Positions 17,376-26,187 of a stretch of DNA of 64,000 nucleotides are shown here, piece by piece (position 1 is the first letter of the stretch; every line of letters begins with the position of its first letter). The translations under genes were made by a program, and so were the position numbers. The stretch comes from an uncultured Butyricimonas sp. GTDB lineage: Bacteria; Bacteroidota; Bacteroidia; Bacteroidales; Marinifilaceae. The stretch lies in NCBI GenBank assembly GCA_944321845.1, contig CALUMT010000030.1:1-64000 (forward strand). Reading direction: 5' to 3'. The notes under the pieces are model-generated. The model was not told where the DNA came from and did not search any database. It saw only the letters and a program-made list of their open reading frames with translations.

Positions 17376-17852
17376 ATGACGAAGAAGGTTTCTTATGTTA
17401 CGAAAGAGGGGTTGAAAAAATTGCAGGAAGAGTTAGATCGTTTGCAGACGATCGAACGCCCCAAGATTTCAAAGGCTATCGGCGAGGCTATCGAGAAAGG
17501 AGATATCTCGGAGAACGCGGAGTATGATGCCGCCAAGGACGCCCAAGGGTTGTTGGAAGCTAAGATTGCACAGTTGCAGGACACTATATTGAATTGCCGG
17601 GTGATTGACGAGTCGCAGATTGATACCTCGAAGGTGCAGATCTTGAATAAGGTGACCATCCGGAACACGAAGACGAACGCCACTATGACCTATACGCTGG
17701 TGTCCGAAACGGAAGCGGATTTCAAGGCGGGCAAGTTGTCCGTGACGACTCCTATTGCCAAGGCTTTGTTGGGACGCAAGCTCGGGGATAAGGTGGAGGT
17801 GCAGGTGCCTGCCGGAAAGATGGAGTTCGAAATTATGGATATTACGATTTGA
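17376..17852 (+). CDS. greA: Transcription elongation factor GreA
   Basis: Protein of 158 aa, the usual GreA length. The N-terminal antiparallel coiled coil (about residues 8-75) carries the acidic tip GDISENAEYDAAKD, which enters the RNA polymerase secondary channel and stimulates cleavage of backtracked RNA. The C-terminal FKBP-like domain ends with the conserved TPIAKALLGRKLGDKVEV segment. It is followed 26 nt later by a HIT-family gene, so the two are probably cotranscribed. The leader has two promoter-like sequences and a terminator-like hairpin, suggesting control by premature termination. Confidence 0.97.
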   Translation: MTKKVSYVTKEGLKKLQEELDRLQTIERPKISKAIGEAIEKGDISENAEYDAAKDAQGLLEAKIAQLQDTILNCRVIDESQIDTSKVQILNKVTIRNTKTNATMTYTLVSETEADFKAGKLSVTTPIAKALLGRKLGDKVEVQVPAGKMEFEIMDITI

Positions 17853-17878
17853 TTCATGGATTATAAATTCGGGATAGT

Positions 17879-18271
17879 ATGAGTTCTATATTTTCAAAGA
17901 TAGTGAAGGGGGAGATCCCTTCTTATAAAGTGGCCGAGGATGAGCATTATTATGCTTTCCTGGATATTAATCCCTTGCAGAAGGGACACACGCTCGTGAT
18001 TCCGAAGCGGGAAGAAGATTATTTGTTTGATTTGAGTGATGAGGAGTTGGCAGGCCTGATGGTGTTTGCCAAGCGGGTGGCCAAGGCTATCCAGAAGAGT
18101 GTACCGTGCAAGCGAGTGGGAGTGGCTGTACTCGGGTTGGATGTGCCACATGCTCACGTGCATCTGGTTCCGCTGAACGGGGGAAATGATTTGAATTTCT
18201 CGAACCCGAAATTGTCGCTTTCCCCGGAGGAAATGACGGCATGCGCGGAGTTGATACGGAAGAATTTTTAA
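17879..18271 (+). CDS. HIT-family nucleotide hydrolase
   Basis: Protein of 130 aa of the histidine triad superfamily (Hint/Fhit-like). The triad HAHVHL has histidines at residues 91, 93 and 95. The N-terminus CSIF-type segment appears as SSIFSKIVKGEIPSYKV, and the conserved FLDINPLQKGHTLVIPK follows. Members cleave nucleoside phosphoramidates or dinucleotide polyphosphates with an AMP intermediate. It lies 26 nt downstream of greA and is followed by a strong terminator at 18302. Confidence 0.94.
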   Translation: MSSIFSKIVKGEIPSYKVAEDEHYYAFLDINPLQKGHTLVIPKREEDYLFDLSDEELAGLMVFAKRVAKAIQKSVPCKRVGVAVLGLDVPHAHVHLVPLNGGNDLNFSNPKLSLSPEEMTACAELIRKNF

Positions 18272-18301
18272 GTATAAAGAATCGAGACTGTTTATGGTCG
18301 G

Positions 18302-18331
18302 GCTGTCCGCCTCGGTGGACAGCTTTTTTTA
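18302..18331 (+). terminator. Intrinsic terminator after the HIT gene, directly ahead of the thioesterase gene
   Basis: gctgtcc (18302-18308) pairs with ggacagc (18317-18323), extended inward by a G-T and a C-G pair, then seven T residues. The T-tract ends 10 nt before the ATG of the next gene, so the terminator covers the region where a leader of that gene would lie. Confidence 0.85.
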
Positions 18332-18339
18332 TAGAGGAT

Positions 18340-18852
18340 ATGGAAAGAAGGAGATTATATAACGCGTACGAGAAGCACGAGGGGTATTATTGTTTCGGGT
18401 GTGCCGCGGCGAACGAGAGCGGGTTGCGTTGTGAGTTTTACGAGGAGGGGGAGTACGTGACTTGCCGCTGGATGCCCCGTCCGGAGTTTCAGGGATTTTT
18501 TAACGTGTTGCATGGCGGTATTCAAGCCACACTGATGGATGAGATTGCCTGCTGGACAATTTTTGCCAAGGTGCAGAGTGCCGGGGTGACCGTGGATATG
18601 CGGGTAAAATATCGAGCCACGGTGTACACGAACCGGGGGGAGTTGTTGTTGCGTTCCCGGATCACGGAGCAGAATAGCCGACTCGTGACGATGCACGTGG
18701 AATTGTTCAACGCGGACGGGACGTTGGGAAGTGAGGCGGATGTCGTGTACCGTGTTTTCCCGCCGGAGGTAGCGGAGAAGCGTCTGGGATGGACGGGTAT
18801 CGAGGCTTTTCGGGACCCGGGAGTGGAAGTTATTAGTCAACAGGATAAATGA
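18340..18852 (+). CDS. PaaI-family hotdog thioesterase
   Basis: Protein of 170 aa with a hotdog fold. The N-terminal GYYCFGCAAANESGLRCEF and the central LHGGIQATLMDEIACW are the PaaI-type signature, with the Asp of MDE as the probable catalytic residue. It would hydrolyse acyl-CoA or aryl-CoA thioesters; the acyl group is unknown. The ATG at 18340 is preferred over 18241 because the upstream 33 codons would overlap the HIT gene and its terminator. Its end overlaps the HAD gene start by 4 nt (ATGA), so the two are translated together. Confidence 0.9.
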   Translation: MERRRLYNAYEKHEGYYCFGCAAANESGLRCEFYEEGEYVTCRWMPRPEFQGFFNVLHGGIQATLMDEIACWTIFAKVQSAGVTVDMRVKYRATVYTNRGELLLRSRITEQNSRLVTMHVELFNADGTLGSEADVVYRVFPPEVAEKRLGWTGIEAFRDPGVEVISQQDK

Positions 18853-19487
18853 GTTTTATGAAGTACGAGAATGTTGTTTGGGATTGGAATGGGACGTTGT
18901 TGGACGACGTGCGGGTGAGTGTCGGGGCGATAAACCGGATGCTGGAACGGCGGGGGATGCCGGGATTGACGGTGGAACGTTACCGGGATATTTTCGGGTT
19001 TCCCGTGAGGGATTATTACGAGAGTATCGGTTTTGATTTTGCGCGGGATGATTGGGATGGGGTGTCGCAGGAATTTGTCCAGGATTATGATGCCTTGGCG
19101 GCCGACGTGCAATTGACGGAGGGGGTTCGTCCTGTCTTGGAGCGGTTGAAGGAGGAGGGAAAGCGGTTGTATGTACTTTCGGCCTTGCAGGAAGATTTGT
19201 TGTTGGGTATGCTGGAGCGTTTCGGGATTCGTGACTATTTCGAGGGGATTTGTGGAGCGGTGGATATATATGCTAGCAGTAAGGTGGACCGGGGAAGAGA
19301 GTTGGTGAATGCCCGCGGGATTGATCCGGGTAAGACGCTGATGGTGGGGGATACGCTTCATGACGCGGAGGTGGCAGAAGCCCTTGGTTTTGATGTCTGT
19401 CTTTTTGCCGGAGGGCATAATAGTGCCTGGCGATTGCGGGAAAAGGGATTGGTCATTGAACGTTTGTCCGAGTTGCTCTCGTTGTAG
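18849..19487 (+). CDS. HAD-superfamily hydrolase, phosphoglycolate phosphatase-like
   Basis: Protein of 212 aa. HAD motif I is DWNGTLLDD with the nucleophile and acid Asp residues, motif II is the Ser of YVLSALQED, the Lys of ASSKVDRG serves as motif III, and motif IV is MVGDTLHDAEVA. A helical cap lies between motifs I and II (subclass I). The sequence is closest to Gph/pyrophosphatase-like phosphatases, but the substrate cannot be fixed. The start overlaps the thioesterase stop; an internal ATG at 18858 is an alternative. Confidence 0.92.
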   Translation: MSFMKYENVVWDWNGTLLDDVRVSVGAINRMLERRGMPGLTVERYRDIFGFPVRDYYESIGFDFARDDWDGVSQEFVQDYDALAADVQLTEGVRPVLERLKEEGKRLYVLSALQEDLLLGMLERFGIRDYFEGICGAVDIYASSKVDRGRELVNARGIDPGKTLMVGDTLHDAEVAEALGFDVCLFAGGHNSAWRLREKGLVIERLSELLSL

Positions 19488-19515
19488 TATTGACAGGTAT
19501 AAACGGTATAAAAAG

Positions 19516-19550
19516 AAAAACAGCCCTTCCGCTAATCGGGGGCTGTTTTT
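19516..19550. terminator. Bidirectional terminator between HAD and metal-efflux operons
   Basis: aaaaacagccc (19516-19526) pairs with gggctgttttt (19540-19550) around a 13-nt loop. A-runs and T-runs on both sides allow use by the plus-strand HAD gene and the minus-strand TolC gene. Confidence 0.85.
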
Positions 19551-19584
19551 CTTTGTTTCGGGAGAATGGGGATCTCCCGTTGGT

Positions 19585-20772
19585 TTATAGTTTGTATTGA
19601 TATAATTGGGCCAGGATGTCGTGATAATTTCTTTCAACATCGAGGTAGGTCTGCCAACTGTCGTATATGCTGGCTACTTCGATGAAATAATCAATCACGG
19701 ATAATTGTCCGGCGTCCCGGGCCTTGTTGAGCAACTGGATATTGCGTTGTTGTTTTAAGGCTTTGGCGTATTCGTCCAGGGAATGCTTCAACGCTTCGGC
19801 CTGCTGGTATAGTTGCTTGAGATTCGTGCGGAGGTTGAGCTGATTCTCTTCGAGGGTAGCCGTGGCAAAAGCGGCTTGAGCCTTGGCTTTTTTCACGGTG
19901 TTTTTGTTTTCGAAGAGAGGTACAGAAACCCCGATAGTAAAACCGTTGGATGCCGCTCCGTCGGATGATCCGCCCCGTTTGTAACCTATACCGAATTTGG
20001 GTAATGAAAGGGACCGATTGACTTTCACTTCCTGCTCGGCGATTTGCTGAGCACCGGTTAGGTTTTTCATCCCCGGGTCGAGAGACATGAATTCCGAGTA
20101 TATCTGTTCGAATGGCTCCAGGTTCGGGAGAAGTTGGAAATCTGTATCCGCGAAATCAATGGGTTGGCCCCCGTTCAGATTCTGTAATTGCTCAATGGCG
20201 GCCTCTAGGGCAGCGGTGTTCAGGCGGCTTTGGTTCTCGGCATTGAGGTGTTCCAGGTGAACTTTGTTTACTTCCAACTGGTTGGCATCTCCTGTCTTGA
20301 GTCTTTTATCGTAGAGTGCGCACATTTCCCGGGCATTCTCCAAACGTTCCGTCAATAGTTTCTTTTGCTTGCGCAGGTATATGATTTCTATGCATTTCTG
20401 TTTTGCTGTCAGCAGCACCTGTTGGCGAAATGCGGCAAACTGATAGTCGAACGTGGTGGTCTTCAGTTCAGCCAGCTTGTTCTTGCGGGCATAGGTTGTT
20501 GGAAAATCCAGGGATTGGGATACCGTCAGGGTGTATTCGGATCCGGCGTCTTTACCTTCTCCCCACATTTTCTCCAGTTCCACGGATGGATTGGAAAGGT
20601 AATTCCCGGTACGGGCTTCCAATTGTTGCGCATCGGTTAATTGTCGGTTGGCCGACAAGGATTTATTATTGTTCTCGATACTTTTCAGAACGTCGTCAAT
20701 ATGTCCTTGGGCTTGCACACCGAGAGCGGCGAGAAGCAGGAGTCCGGCCAGGTATGTTTTGTATTTGTTCAT
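19585..20772 (-). CDS. TolC-family outer-membrane channel of metal efflux system (CusC-like)
   Basis: Outer-membrane efflux protein of 395 aa with a signal peptide (ending at GVQAQG) and long coiled-coil-like helices, with two related halves typical of TolC. SLDFPTTYARKNKLAEL and GVSVPLFENKNTVKKAKAQ are the matching segments of the halves. The start is the ATG at 20772 (minus strand), 10 nt after the CusA stop; 10 upstream codons would run into the CusA gene. As last gene of the operon it would connect the pump and adaptor to the outside. Confidence 0.92.
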   Translation of the reverse strand: MNKYKTYLAGLLLLAALGVQAQGHIDDVLKSIENNNKSLSANRQLTDAQQLEARTGNYLSNPSVELEKMWGEGKDAGSEYTLTVSQSLDFPTTYARKNKLAELKTTTFDYQFAAFRQQVLLTAKQKCIEIIYLRKQKKLLTERLENAREMCALYDKRLKTGDANQLEVNKVHLEHLNAENQSRLNTAALEAAIEQLQNLNGGQPIDFADTDFQLLPNLEPFEQIYSEFMSLDPGMKNLTGAQQIAEQEVKVNRSLSLPKFGIGYKRGGSSDGAASNGFTIGVSVPLFENKNTVKKAKAQAAFATATLEENQLNLRTNLKQLYQQAEALKHSLDEYAKALKQQRNIQLLNKARDAGQLSVIDYFIEVASIYDSWQTYLDVERNYHDILAQLYQYKL

Positions 20773-20782
20773 AATGTCATGA

Positions 20783-23700
20783 TTAGATTTCAAGTTTTTC
20801 AAATTCTTTTTGCTTGTGGTTCAACAGCAGGTACATGATAGGAACCACGAAACCGTTCAGCAGGGTGGAGCTCAACAGTCCTCCCAGAATAACCTGAGCC
20901 ATGGGGCTTTGAATCTCGTTGCCTGGAACATCTCCGTTCAATGCCAAGGGGATCAGAGCCAAGGCAGAAGTCAAGGCGGTCATCAGAATCGGGTTCAATC
21001 GGTCAAGAGACCCGTGGATGATACTGTCATGCAGGGATAGGCCTTCTGCGCGCAATTGATTGTAGTGTGACACGAGAAGAATACCGTTGCGGGTGGCGAT
21101 ACCGAAGAGGGAAATAAATCCGATGATGGCCGGAATACTGATAATTCCCGAGGTCAGCCAGATACTGATAATTCCCCCAATAATCGCCAGTGGCAAATTT
21201 AGCATGATGATACCGGAGAGCGGCATACTGTGGAATTCGTTGAACAGCAACAGGAATATGATGAGCAAGGAAATCAACGAGGTTACGAATAAGGTTCGTG
21301 AAGCGGCCTGTTCGCTCTCGAATTGTCCACCGTATTCCACGTGGTAGCCTTCGGGGAAGGTTATTTGTTCTTCCACGGTTTGTTGAATATCTTTCACAAC
21401 ACCGTTCAGGTCCCTGTTGGCAACATTGGCAGAGATGACAATCTTACGTTGTACGTTTTCTCTGCTGATGGTGTTCGGTCCCAGGGAAGGGGTGATTTCT
21501 GCCACGTAATGCAGGGGAATCTTTGTTCCGTTGGCATCTATTGTCAATTCGCTGATTGCTTCTATGTTTTCCCGGTCGATGTCATCCATTTTGACAGTGA
21601 GATCGAAAACTTTTCCTCCTTCGTAGACATTGGATACCGTTTTACCTGATAAGGCCACGTTCACGAATTCAGAGAATTCGGGGAGGGTGATTCCAAACTT
21701 GGCAAGCATGTCCCTTTTGGGGGTGATGTGCAGTTGCGGACGTTCCACCTGTTGCTCCAGAGTAAGGTCGGCAATTCCTTCTATGCCTTGGATGGCGTCT
21801 CTGATCTGGGCTCCCATGGTGTAGAGTCGGTTGAGGTCATCCCCGAAGAGTTTGATGGCGATGTTAGCTTGAGTACCGGAAAGCATGGCATCGATACGGT
21901 GGGAGATGGGTTGTCCGATTTCCACGTTGATACCTTTAATCGCACCGAGACGAGCCCGGACATCGGCGAAGAATTCTTCCCGGGAACGTTCTCCTAATTC
22001 GAAGGGAGCTTCAATTTCGGAAGCGTTTACCCCGCGGGAGTGCTCGTCCAGTTCCGCACGTCCGGTTTTCCGGGCAACGGTTTGTATTTCCGGGATTTCC
22101 AAAAGTATCTTTTCGGCCATGCGACCCATTTTGTCGGATTCTTCGAGGGATATACCCGGCATGGTACTGATATTAATGGTTAGAGATCCTTCGTTGAACG
22201 GGGGAAGGAAGCTGCGTCCCAAACCGGTCATGATGACTAAGGCCCCGATGAGAAGTACCCCGGTGATACCCAATACTACCTTTTTATGGCATAGAGCCCA
22301 TTCCAACGCGTGGCCATATACTTTCTTAAGGGAGCGGGAGACGAATGGTTCTTTTTCGCTTTGCTGGAGTGCTTTGGGCGTCGTAAGCATGTAGCTACAT
22401 GCTACAGGGGTCAGGGTTAACGCGACAACCGTGGATGCAAATAATGCCACGATGAACGCAATACCAAGTGGAATCAACATACGTCCTTCCATTCCGGAGA
22501 GGAAGAACAGGGGCAAGAAGCAAGCCACGATAATCAACGTGGAGTTCAGGATCGGCATGCGGACTTCGCGGGAAGCATCGAACACGACTTTTAGGGTGGA
22601 GTGACGTTCTGATTCCGGTTTTAGGCGATTCTCCCGTAACCGTTTATATACATTTTCAACATCCACGATGGCGTCATCAACAAGTGAACCAATGGCAATG
22701 GCAAGACCACCGAGACTCATGGTGTTGATGGTCAATCCTAAACCGTGCAGGGTGAGGATGGCGGCCAAAAGCGAGAGCGGTAGGGCGATGAGGGAAATCA
22801 CTGTGGTGCGTACATTCATCAGGAAGAAGAAAAGGACAATCACCACGAAAATAGCTCCCTCAATGAGGGCCCGTTGGATGTTGGATATGGAGCTCTCGAT
22901 GAAACGAGCCTGACGGAATATGTCAGAAGATATATGCACGTCGGCTGGCAAGGTCTTTTGTAATTCGGCAACAGCCTTGTCCAGTTTTTCGGTCAGTTCA
23001 AGCGTGTTCGTGTTGGGTTGTTTGGTGACAGTCACCAATACGGCCGGTTTGCCTTTCTCGGAGGCGAGTCCCAGCTTGGGGGCCTTATTCCCGATTTGTA
23101 CGGTGGCCACATCGGAGAGTAGAACCGGTATGTTGTTTACCGTTTTCACAACCCCCTTGCCTAATTCCTCCGTGTTGTTGGTGGCAAGAATACCTTGTAT
23201 AATATATTCGTTCCCATACTCGTACAGGATACCTCCGGTGGCGTTCAGGTTCATGTTTTCCACGGCCGCTAGAATCTCGTCGGTGCTTACTCCATAGTGC
23301 TTCATGCGGGCGGGATCAAGCAATATCTGGTATTCCTTGATATCTCCACCGAGTACGGTTACTTGTGCTACACCTCCAGTGGATAACAAGCGGGTCCGTA
23401 TAGGCCAGTCGGCCAGAGTGCGCAGGTCCTGCAAGGAGGTGCTGTCTGCCGTTAAACCGAAAATCATGATTTCCCCGAGGATGGAAGATTGCGGACCTAG
23501 AGTCGGTTTGCCGACATTTTCGGGAAGAGCATCACTGATCTCGGCGAGTTTCTCGGATACGATCTGACGGTCCGTGTAAATATTGGTTCCCCAATCGAAT
23601 TGGATGGAAACAACTGAGAATCCTGTCGTGGAAGAAGAGCGGACGCTTCGTACATCTGTGGCCCCATTCACGGCTGTCTCTATCGGGAAGGTTACCATTC

Positions 23701-23887
23701 GTTCCACTTCCTCTGGTGCCATTCCGGGAGCTTCGGTCATGACGACAACGGTTGGTGCATTTAAATCAGGGAATACATCGACTTCCATCTTATGCGTGGT
23801 ATATGCTCCCCAAAGGAGTAATACAACGGATGCAAGGATGATGACCAGTCGATTATGTAATGAATATTGTATAATTTTATTCAGCAT
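20783..23887 (-). CDS. CusA/CzcA-type heavy-metal RND efflux pump
   Basis: Inner-membrane proton-driven pump of 1034 aa and full RND length. N-terminal residues NAPTVVVMTEAPGMAPEEVE are typical of the heavy-metal (HME) RND branch. The fourth transmembrane helix carries GSLVDDAIVDVENV, with the acidic pair needed for proton coupling; this variant differs from the classical Cu/Ag form, so the metal cannot be named with confidence. Two large periplasmic loops and 12 transmembrane helices are visible in the hydrophobicity pattern. It lies between the adaptor gene (48 nt gap) and the TolC gene (10 nt gap). Confidence 0.95.
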   Translation of the reverse strand: MLNKIIQYSLHNRLVIILASVVLLLWGAYTTHKMEVDVFPDLNAPTVVVMTEAPGMAPEEVERMVTFPIETAVNGATDVRSVRSSSTTGFSVVSIQFDWGTNIYTDRQIVSEKLAEISDALPENVGKPTLGPQSSILGEIMIFGLTADSTSLQDLRTLADWPIRTRLLSTGGVAQVTVLGGDIKEYQILLDPARMKHYGVSTDEILAAVENMNLNATGGILYEYGNEYIIQGILATNNTEELGKGVVKTVNNIPVLLSDVATVQIGNKAPKLGLASEKGKPAVLVTVTKQPNTNTLELTEKLDKAVAELQKTLPADVHISSDIFRQARFIESSISNIQRALIEGAIFVVIVLFFFLMNVRTTVISLIALPLSLLAAILTLHGLGLTINTMSLGGLAIAIGSLVDDAIVDVENVYKRLRENRLKPESERHSTLKVVFDASREVRMPILNSTLIIVACFLPLFFLSGMEGRMLIPLGIAFIVALFASTVVALTLTPVACSYMLTTPKALQQSEKEPFVSRSLKKVYGHALEWALCHKKVVLGITGVLLIGALVIMTGLGRSFLPPFNEGSLTINISTMPGISLEESDKMGRMAEKILLEIPEIQTVARKTGRAELDEHSRGVNASEIEAPFELGERSREEFFADVRARLGAIKGINVEIGQPISHRIDAMLSGTQANIAIKLFGDDLNRLYTMGAQIRDAIQGIEGIADLTLEQQVERPQLHITPKRDMLAKFGITLPEFSEFVNVALSGKTVSNVYEGGKVFDLTVKMDDIDRENIEAISELTIDANGTKIPLHYVAEITPSLGPNTISRENVQRKIVISANVANRDLNGVVKDIQQTVEEQITFPEGYHVEYGGQFESEQAASRTLFVTSLISLLIIFLLLFNEFHSMPLSGIIMLNLPLAIIGGIISIWLTSGIISIPAIIGFISLFGIATRNGILLVSHYNQLRAEGLSLHDSIIHGSLDRLNPILMTALTSALALIPLALNGDVPGNEIQSPMAQVILGGLLSSTLLNGFVVPIMYLLLNHKQKEFEKLEI

Positions 23888-23935
23888 AATGATGATTTTA
23901 TAAGGTAATGTTCTTTTATCGACTGTATGAATACA

Positions 23936-25189
23936 TTAATGAGTGTGGGTGCATCCTGCCGGAATACTTCCCGATGCGGAAGCCATTTTAACCTGGTAAG
24001 CTCCTTGCGTGACGATTCTGTCTCCGAATTTCAGGCCTTTTAAGACTTGTACCTCTTTCCCGTTATTTGCTCCTAACGTGACTTCTTGTTTACGGTAACA
24101 TTCTTCGTCTAATTGTACGTAAACATAGAATGTACCCAATTCATTTGTCAGGGCAGATACGGGGATAGCCAAAGCATTCTCAATGGGACGAGAGATGAGA
24201 TAAATTTCCACGAAAGAACCGGGGATGACGTAACCTTTGTTGTCAAACTCGAAAGACACGGGAACGTAGAACGTATTTTCTCCGGCCGTCTTCCCGTGGG
24301 ACAATAATTTTCCGTTTAATTCGGAAAGGGCGTAAACCTTGTTGTCATACGGGGTTTTGAAGTTTGCCGACTGGATATAGTTTAAAGCGCTGTAATATTT
24401 CTCGGAAACCTCGGCTCGTAATACGAGACGGGCATTTTGGGAAATACTTGCCAATGGTTGTCCCGTGGTTACATACTCGCCTTCCTTTACGGCAAGGTTC
24501 TTCACGTGTCCCTGAATGGGAGAGATGATACCTACGCCTTTATCGGTACGTGTACTTGAGATGGCATCATAAGCATTTTTGGCATTATTGTATTCGAGTC
24601 GGGTATTTTCATATTCTTTCTGCGAAATAATATCGTCTTTTATGAGTGATTCGGCCCGATCGAAATTTGCTTTGGCTGTTTCGTATGCTGTTTTGACTTT
24701 CGTGTAGTAGTCTCCTTCTCCGATGTGGCTGGATGCGATGTGAAAGATTGTCTGACCTTTCTTTACTTCAGAGCCTTCGGCTATGTGATTGGAAGCATAA
24801 GAAACAATACCATTGCTGGAGGCTACGGCTACGGCCTCGTCTCCCGGGGCTGGTAAAATTTGCCCTGTTGCCTTGATGATTTGATTGAATGTGCTAGGTT
24901 TAATTTCTTTGACCTCGAAAGTCGTTCTGGCGGCCTGGGCTTTAGAGAAAATAATTTCATCCGAGTGTGCATGTGCTGCTGCCGCGGATTCTTGTTCATG
25001 GGCATGAGCGGCATGTTCCTCCGGAGATTCATGTTCGTGTGCTAGGTGTTCTTCCGGGCATTCGTGAGCGTGGGCTGCATGTTCTTCTGCTGTTTCATGA
25101 GCGTGGTCATGATTTTCATGTGATGTGTGATTTTTACAGCCCATGAGTGATATGGCTAAAATGGTAATAGCAAATACAATTGTTTTCAT
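23936..25189 (-). CDS. CusB-like RND periplasmic adaptor lipoprotein with histidine-rich N-terminal region
   Basis: Membrane-fusion protein of 417 aa (lipobox LMGC, cysteine 18). Right after the lipid anchor lies a His-rich stretch of about 60 residues with 16 histidines in repeats of the type EEHAAHAHE, and the protein ends in CTHTH. These are likely metal-binding. The remainder is a normal adaptor: barrel-sandwich (lipoyl) domain, helical hairpin (YTKVKTAYETAKANFDRAE), beta-barrel and membrane-proximal domain. The ATG at 25189 puts the lipobox at the right place; 46 upstream in-frame codons overlap the preceding small gene and are rejected. It would collect metal in the periplasm and hand it to the pump. 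Confidence 0.94.
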   Translation of the reverse strand: MKTIVFAITILAISLMGCKNHTSHENHDHAHETAEEHAAHAHECPEEHLAHEHESPEEHAAHAHEQESAAAAHAHSDEIIFSKAQAARTTFEVKEIKPSTFNQIIKATGQILPAPGDEAVAVASSNGIVSYASNHIAEGSEVKKGQTIFHIASSHIGEGDYYTKVKTAYETAKANFDRAESLIKDDIISQKEYENTRLEYNNAKNAYDAISSTRTDKGVGIISPIQGHVKNLAVKEGEYVTTGQPLASISQNARLVLRAEVSEKYYSALNYIQSANFKTPYDNKVYALSELNGKLLSHGKTAGENTFYVPVSFEFDNKGYVIPGSFVEIYLISRPIENALAIPVSALTNELGTFYVYVQLDEECYRKQEVTLGANNGKEVQVLKGLKFGDRIVTQGAYQVKMASASGSIPAGCTHTH

Positions 25190-25278
25190 GATGTATAATA
25201 GTAAAATATTTCTGTCGTAAAAATAGATGATATCGTTTGCAACTTTATTGCAAACCTGAAAGGGGAAACTGGTATGAG

Positions 25279-25692
25279 TTATCGTTTCGGGGGAGCACGA
25301 CTGATCCGTGTTGCATGACCATCCCATGAATGCAACCGGTTTTGGTAAACTTTGTGATGTATTTTCAGGCCATTCCCGGCAAGTAGGATGAGGTCATTGG
25401 CCCATTGTGTGATATTCGGATTTATCGGAGTGAAATCCGGTAAGAGTTCTAAATTACAAGTTAACTCTGCTTGATGTTGCCGAGTGATGTTGGCAACTGA
25501 CAATGCCTTGATCACGCAATGTGAGTCTTGTCGGTCGTGTTTGTGATGGCAATGATCTTTATTTTCATCCGTACAATGCTCTGTCGCGAAGCAGATCGTT
25601 GTTGCGTGGTGATGATGGGGTATAGAAAACGATAGCACCATAATGATGCCTGCAATTAATAGAGGTATCGCTGCTATCTTTTTCTGCTTCAT
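25279..25692 (-). CDS. Small exported Cys/His-rich protein heading the metal efflux operon
   Basis: Protein of 137 aa with an N-terminal signal or anchor segment (residues 5-25), followed directly by HHHH (26-29) and a cysteine/histidine cluster (Cys34, Cys40, Cys48, Cys59, with HCHHKH at 47-52). The clustered ligands suggest metal binding. Small His-rich proteins of this type (the DUF6769 kind is a candidate name) occur next to CusBA genes in Bacteroidales. It is the first gene after the operon promoter. A role as periplasmic metal buffer or sensor is plausible but not shown. Confidence 0.75.
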   Translation of the reverse strand: MKQKKIAAIPLLIAGIIMVLSFSIPHHHHATTICFATEHCTDENKDHCHHKHDRQDSHCVIKALSVANITRQHQAELTCNLELLPDFTPINPNITQWANDLILLAGNGLKIHHKVYQNRLHSWDGHATRISRAPPKR

Positions 25693-25712
25693 TACGTGAT
25701 TATTTTACAAGA

Positions 25713-25743
25713 CAAATATAATTTAGCCTTGGCGTAATGCAAA
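25713..25743 (-). promoter_or_regulatory. Promoter of the metal efflux operon
   Basis: On the minus strand: TTTG (25740-25743), exactly 19 nt, then TATATTTG (25713-25720). Both boxes match the Bacteroides consensus. The start codon at 25692 is only about 15 nt from the expected transcription start, so the leader is very short. Confidence 0.75.
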
Positions 25744-25776
25744 GGTTTAATTCTATATTTAATAGAATATTAACGT

Positions 25777-26154
25777 TTACTTGTTTTGTGATTCGTAACC
25801 TCGTAGCATTAATTCTGCAGATGCCGGGTTGGTTGCTAAAGGAATGTTGTGTACATCACATACTCGCATAAGCATCTGTACATCGGGCTCGTGAGGATGC
25901 TTGTCTAACGGGTCGCGGAAGAAAAAGACCATTTGGATTTGGTGCTCTGCGACTAGAGCTGCTATTTGGGCATCTCCTCCCAATGGGCCGGATAATAAAC
26001 GTTTAACTTTCAGACCGGCATCTTGGGCATGTTTTCCTGTGGTACCAGTTGCAATGATTTCTACATTCTGAGAATGTAAAAATTGGTAGTGGCGATTTAG
26101 GAATGCAACCATTTCTGCTTTTTTCCCGTCATGGGCTATAACTGCAAGTTTCAT
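25777..26154 (-). CDS. mgsA: Methylglyoxal synthase
   Basis: Enzyme of 125 aa converting dihydroxyacetone phosphate to methylglyoxal and phosphate, a bypass that relieves phosphosugar stress. The conserved ATGTTG phosphate-binding motif (residues 35-40), the SGPLGGDAQ segment with catalytic Asp61, and FFFRDPLDKHPHEPDV are all present. The ATG at 26154 gives the standard start KLAVIAHD; eight upstream codons are rejected. A TACTTTTG box (26176-26183, minus strand), overlapping the end of the preceding CapA-like gene near 26188, may be its promoter; otherwise it is cotranscribed with that gene. Confidence 0.95.
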   Translation of the reverse strand: MKLAVIAHDGKKAEMVAFLNRHYQFLHSQNVEIIATGTTGKHAQDAGLKVKRLLSGPLGGDAQIAALVAEHQIQMVFFFRDPLDKHPHEPDVQMLMRVCDVHNIPLATNPASAELMLRGYESQNK

Positions 26155-26187
26155 AATGTGTCGTTTTACTCTAGGCAAAAGTATAAT

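Noticed and set aside
25190..25327. N-terminal extension of the CusB-like adaptor
   Set aside because: It overlaps the preceding small gene and puts 46 residues ahead of a perfect lipoprotein signal.
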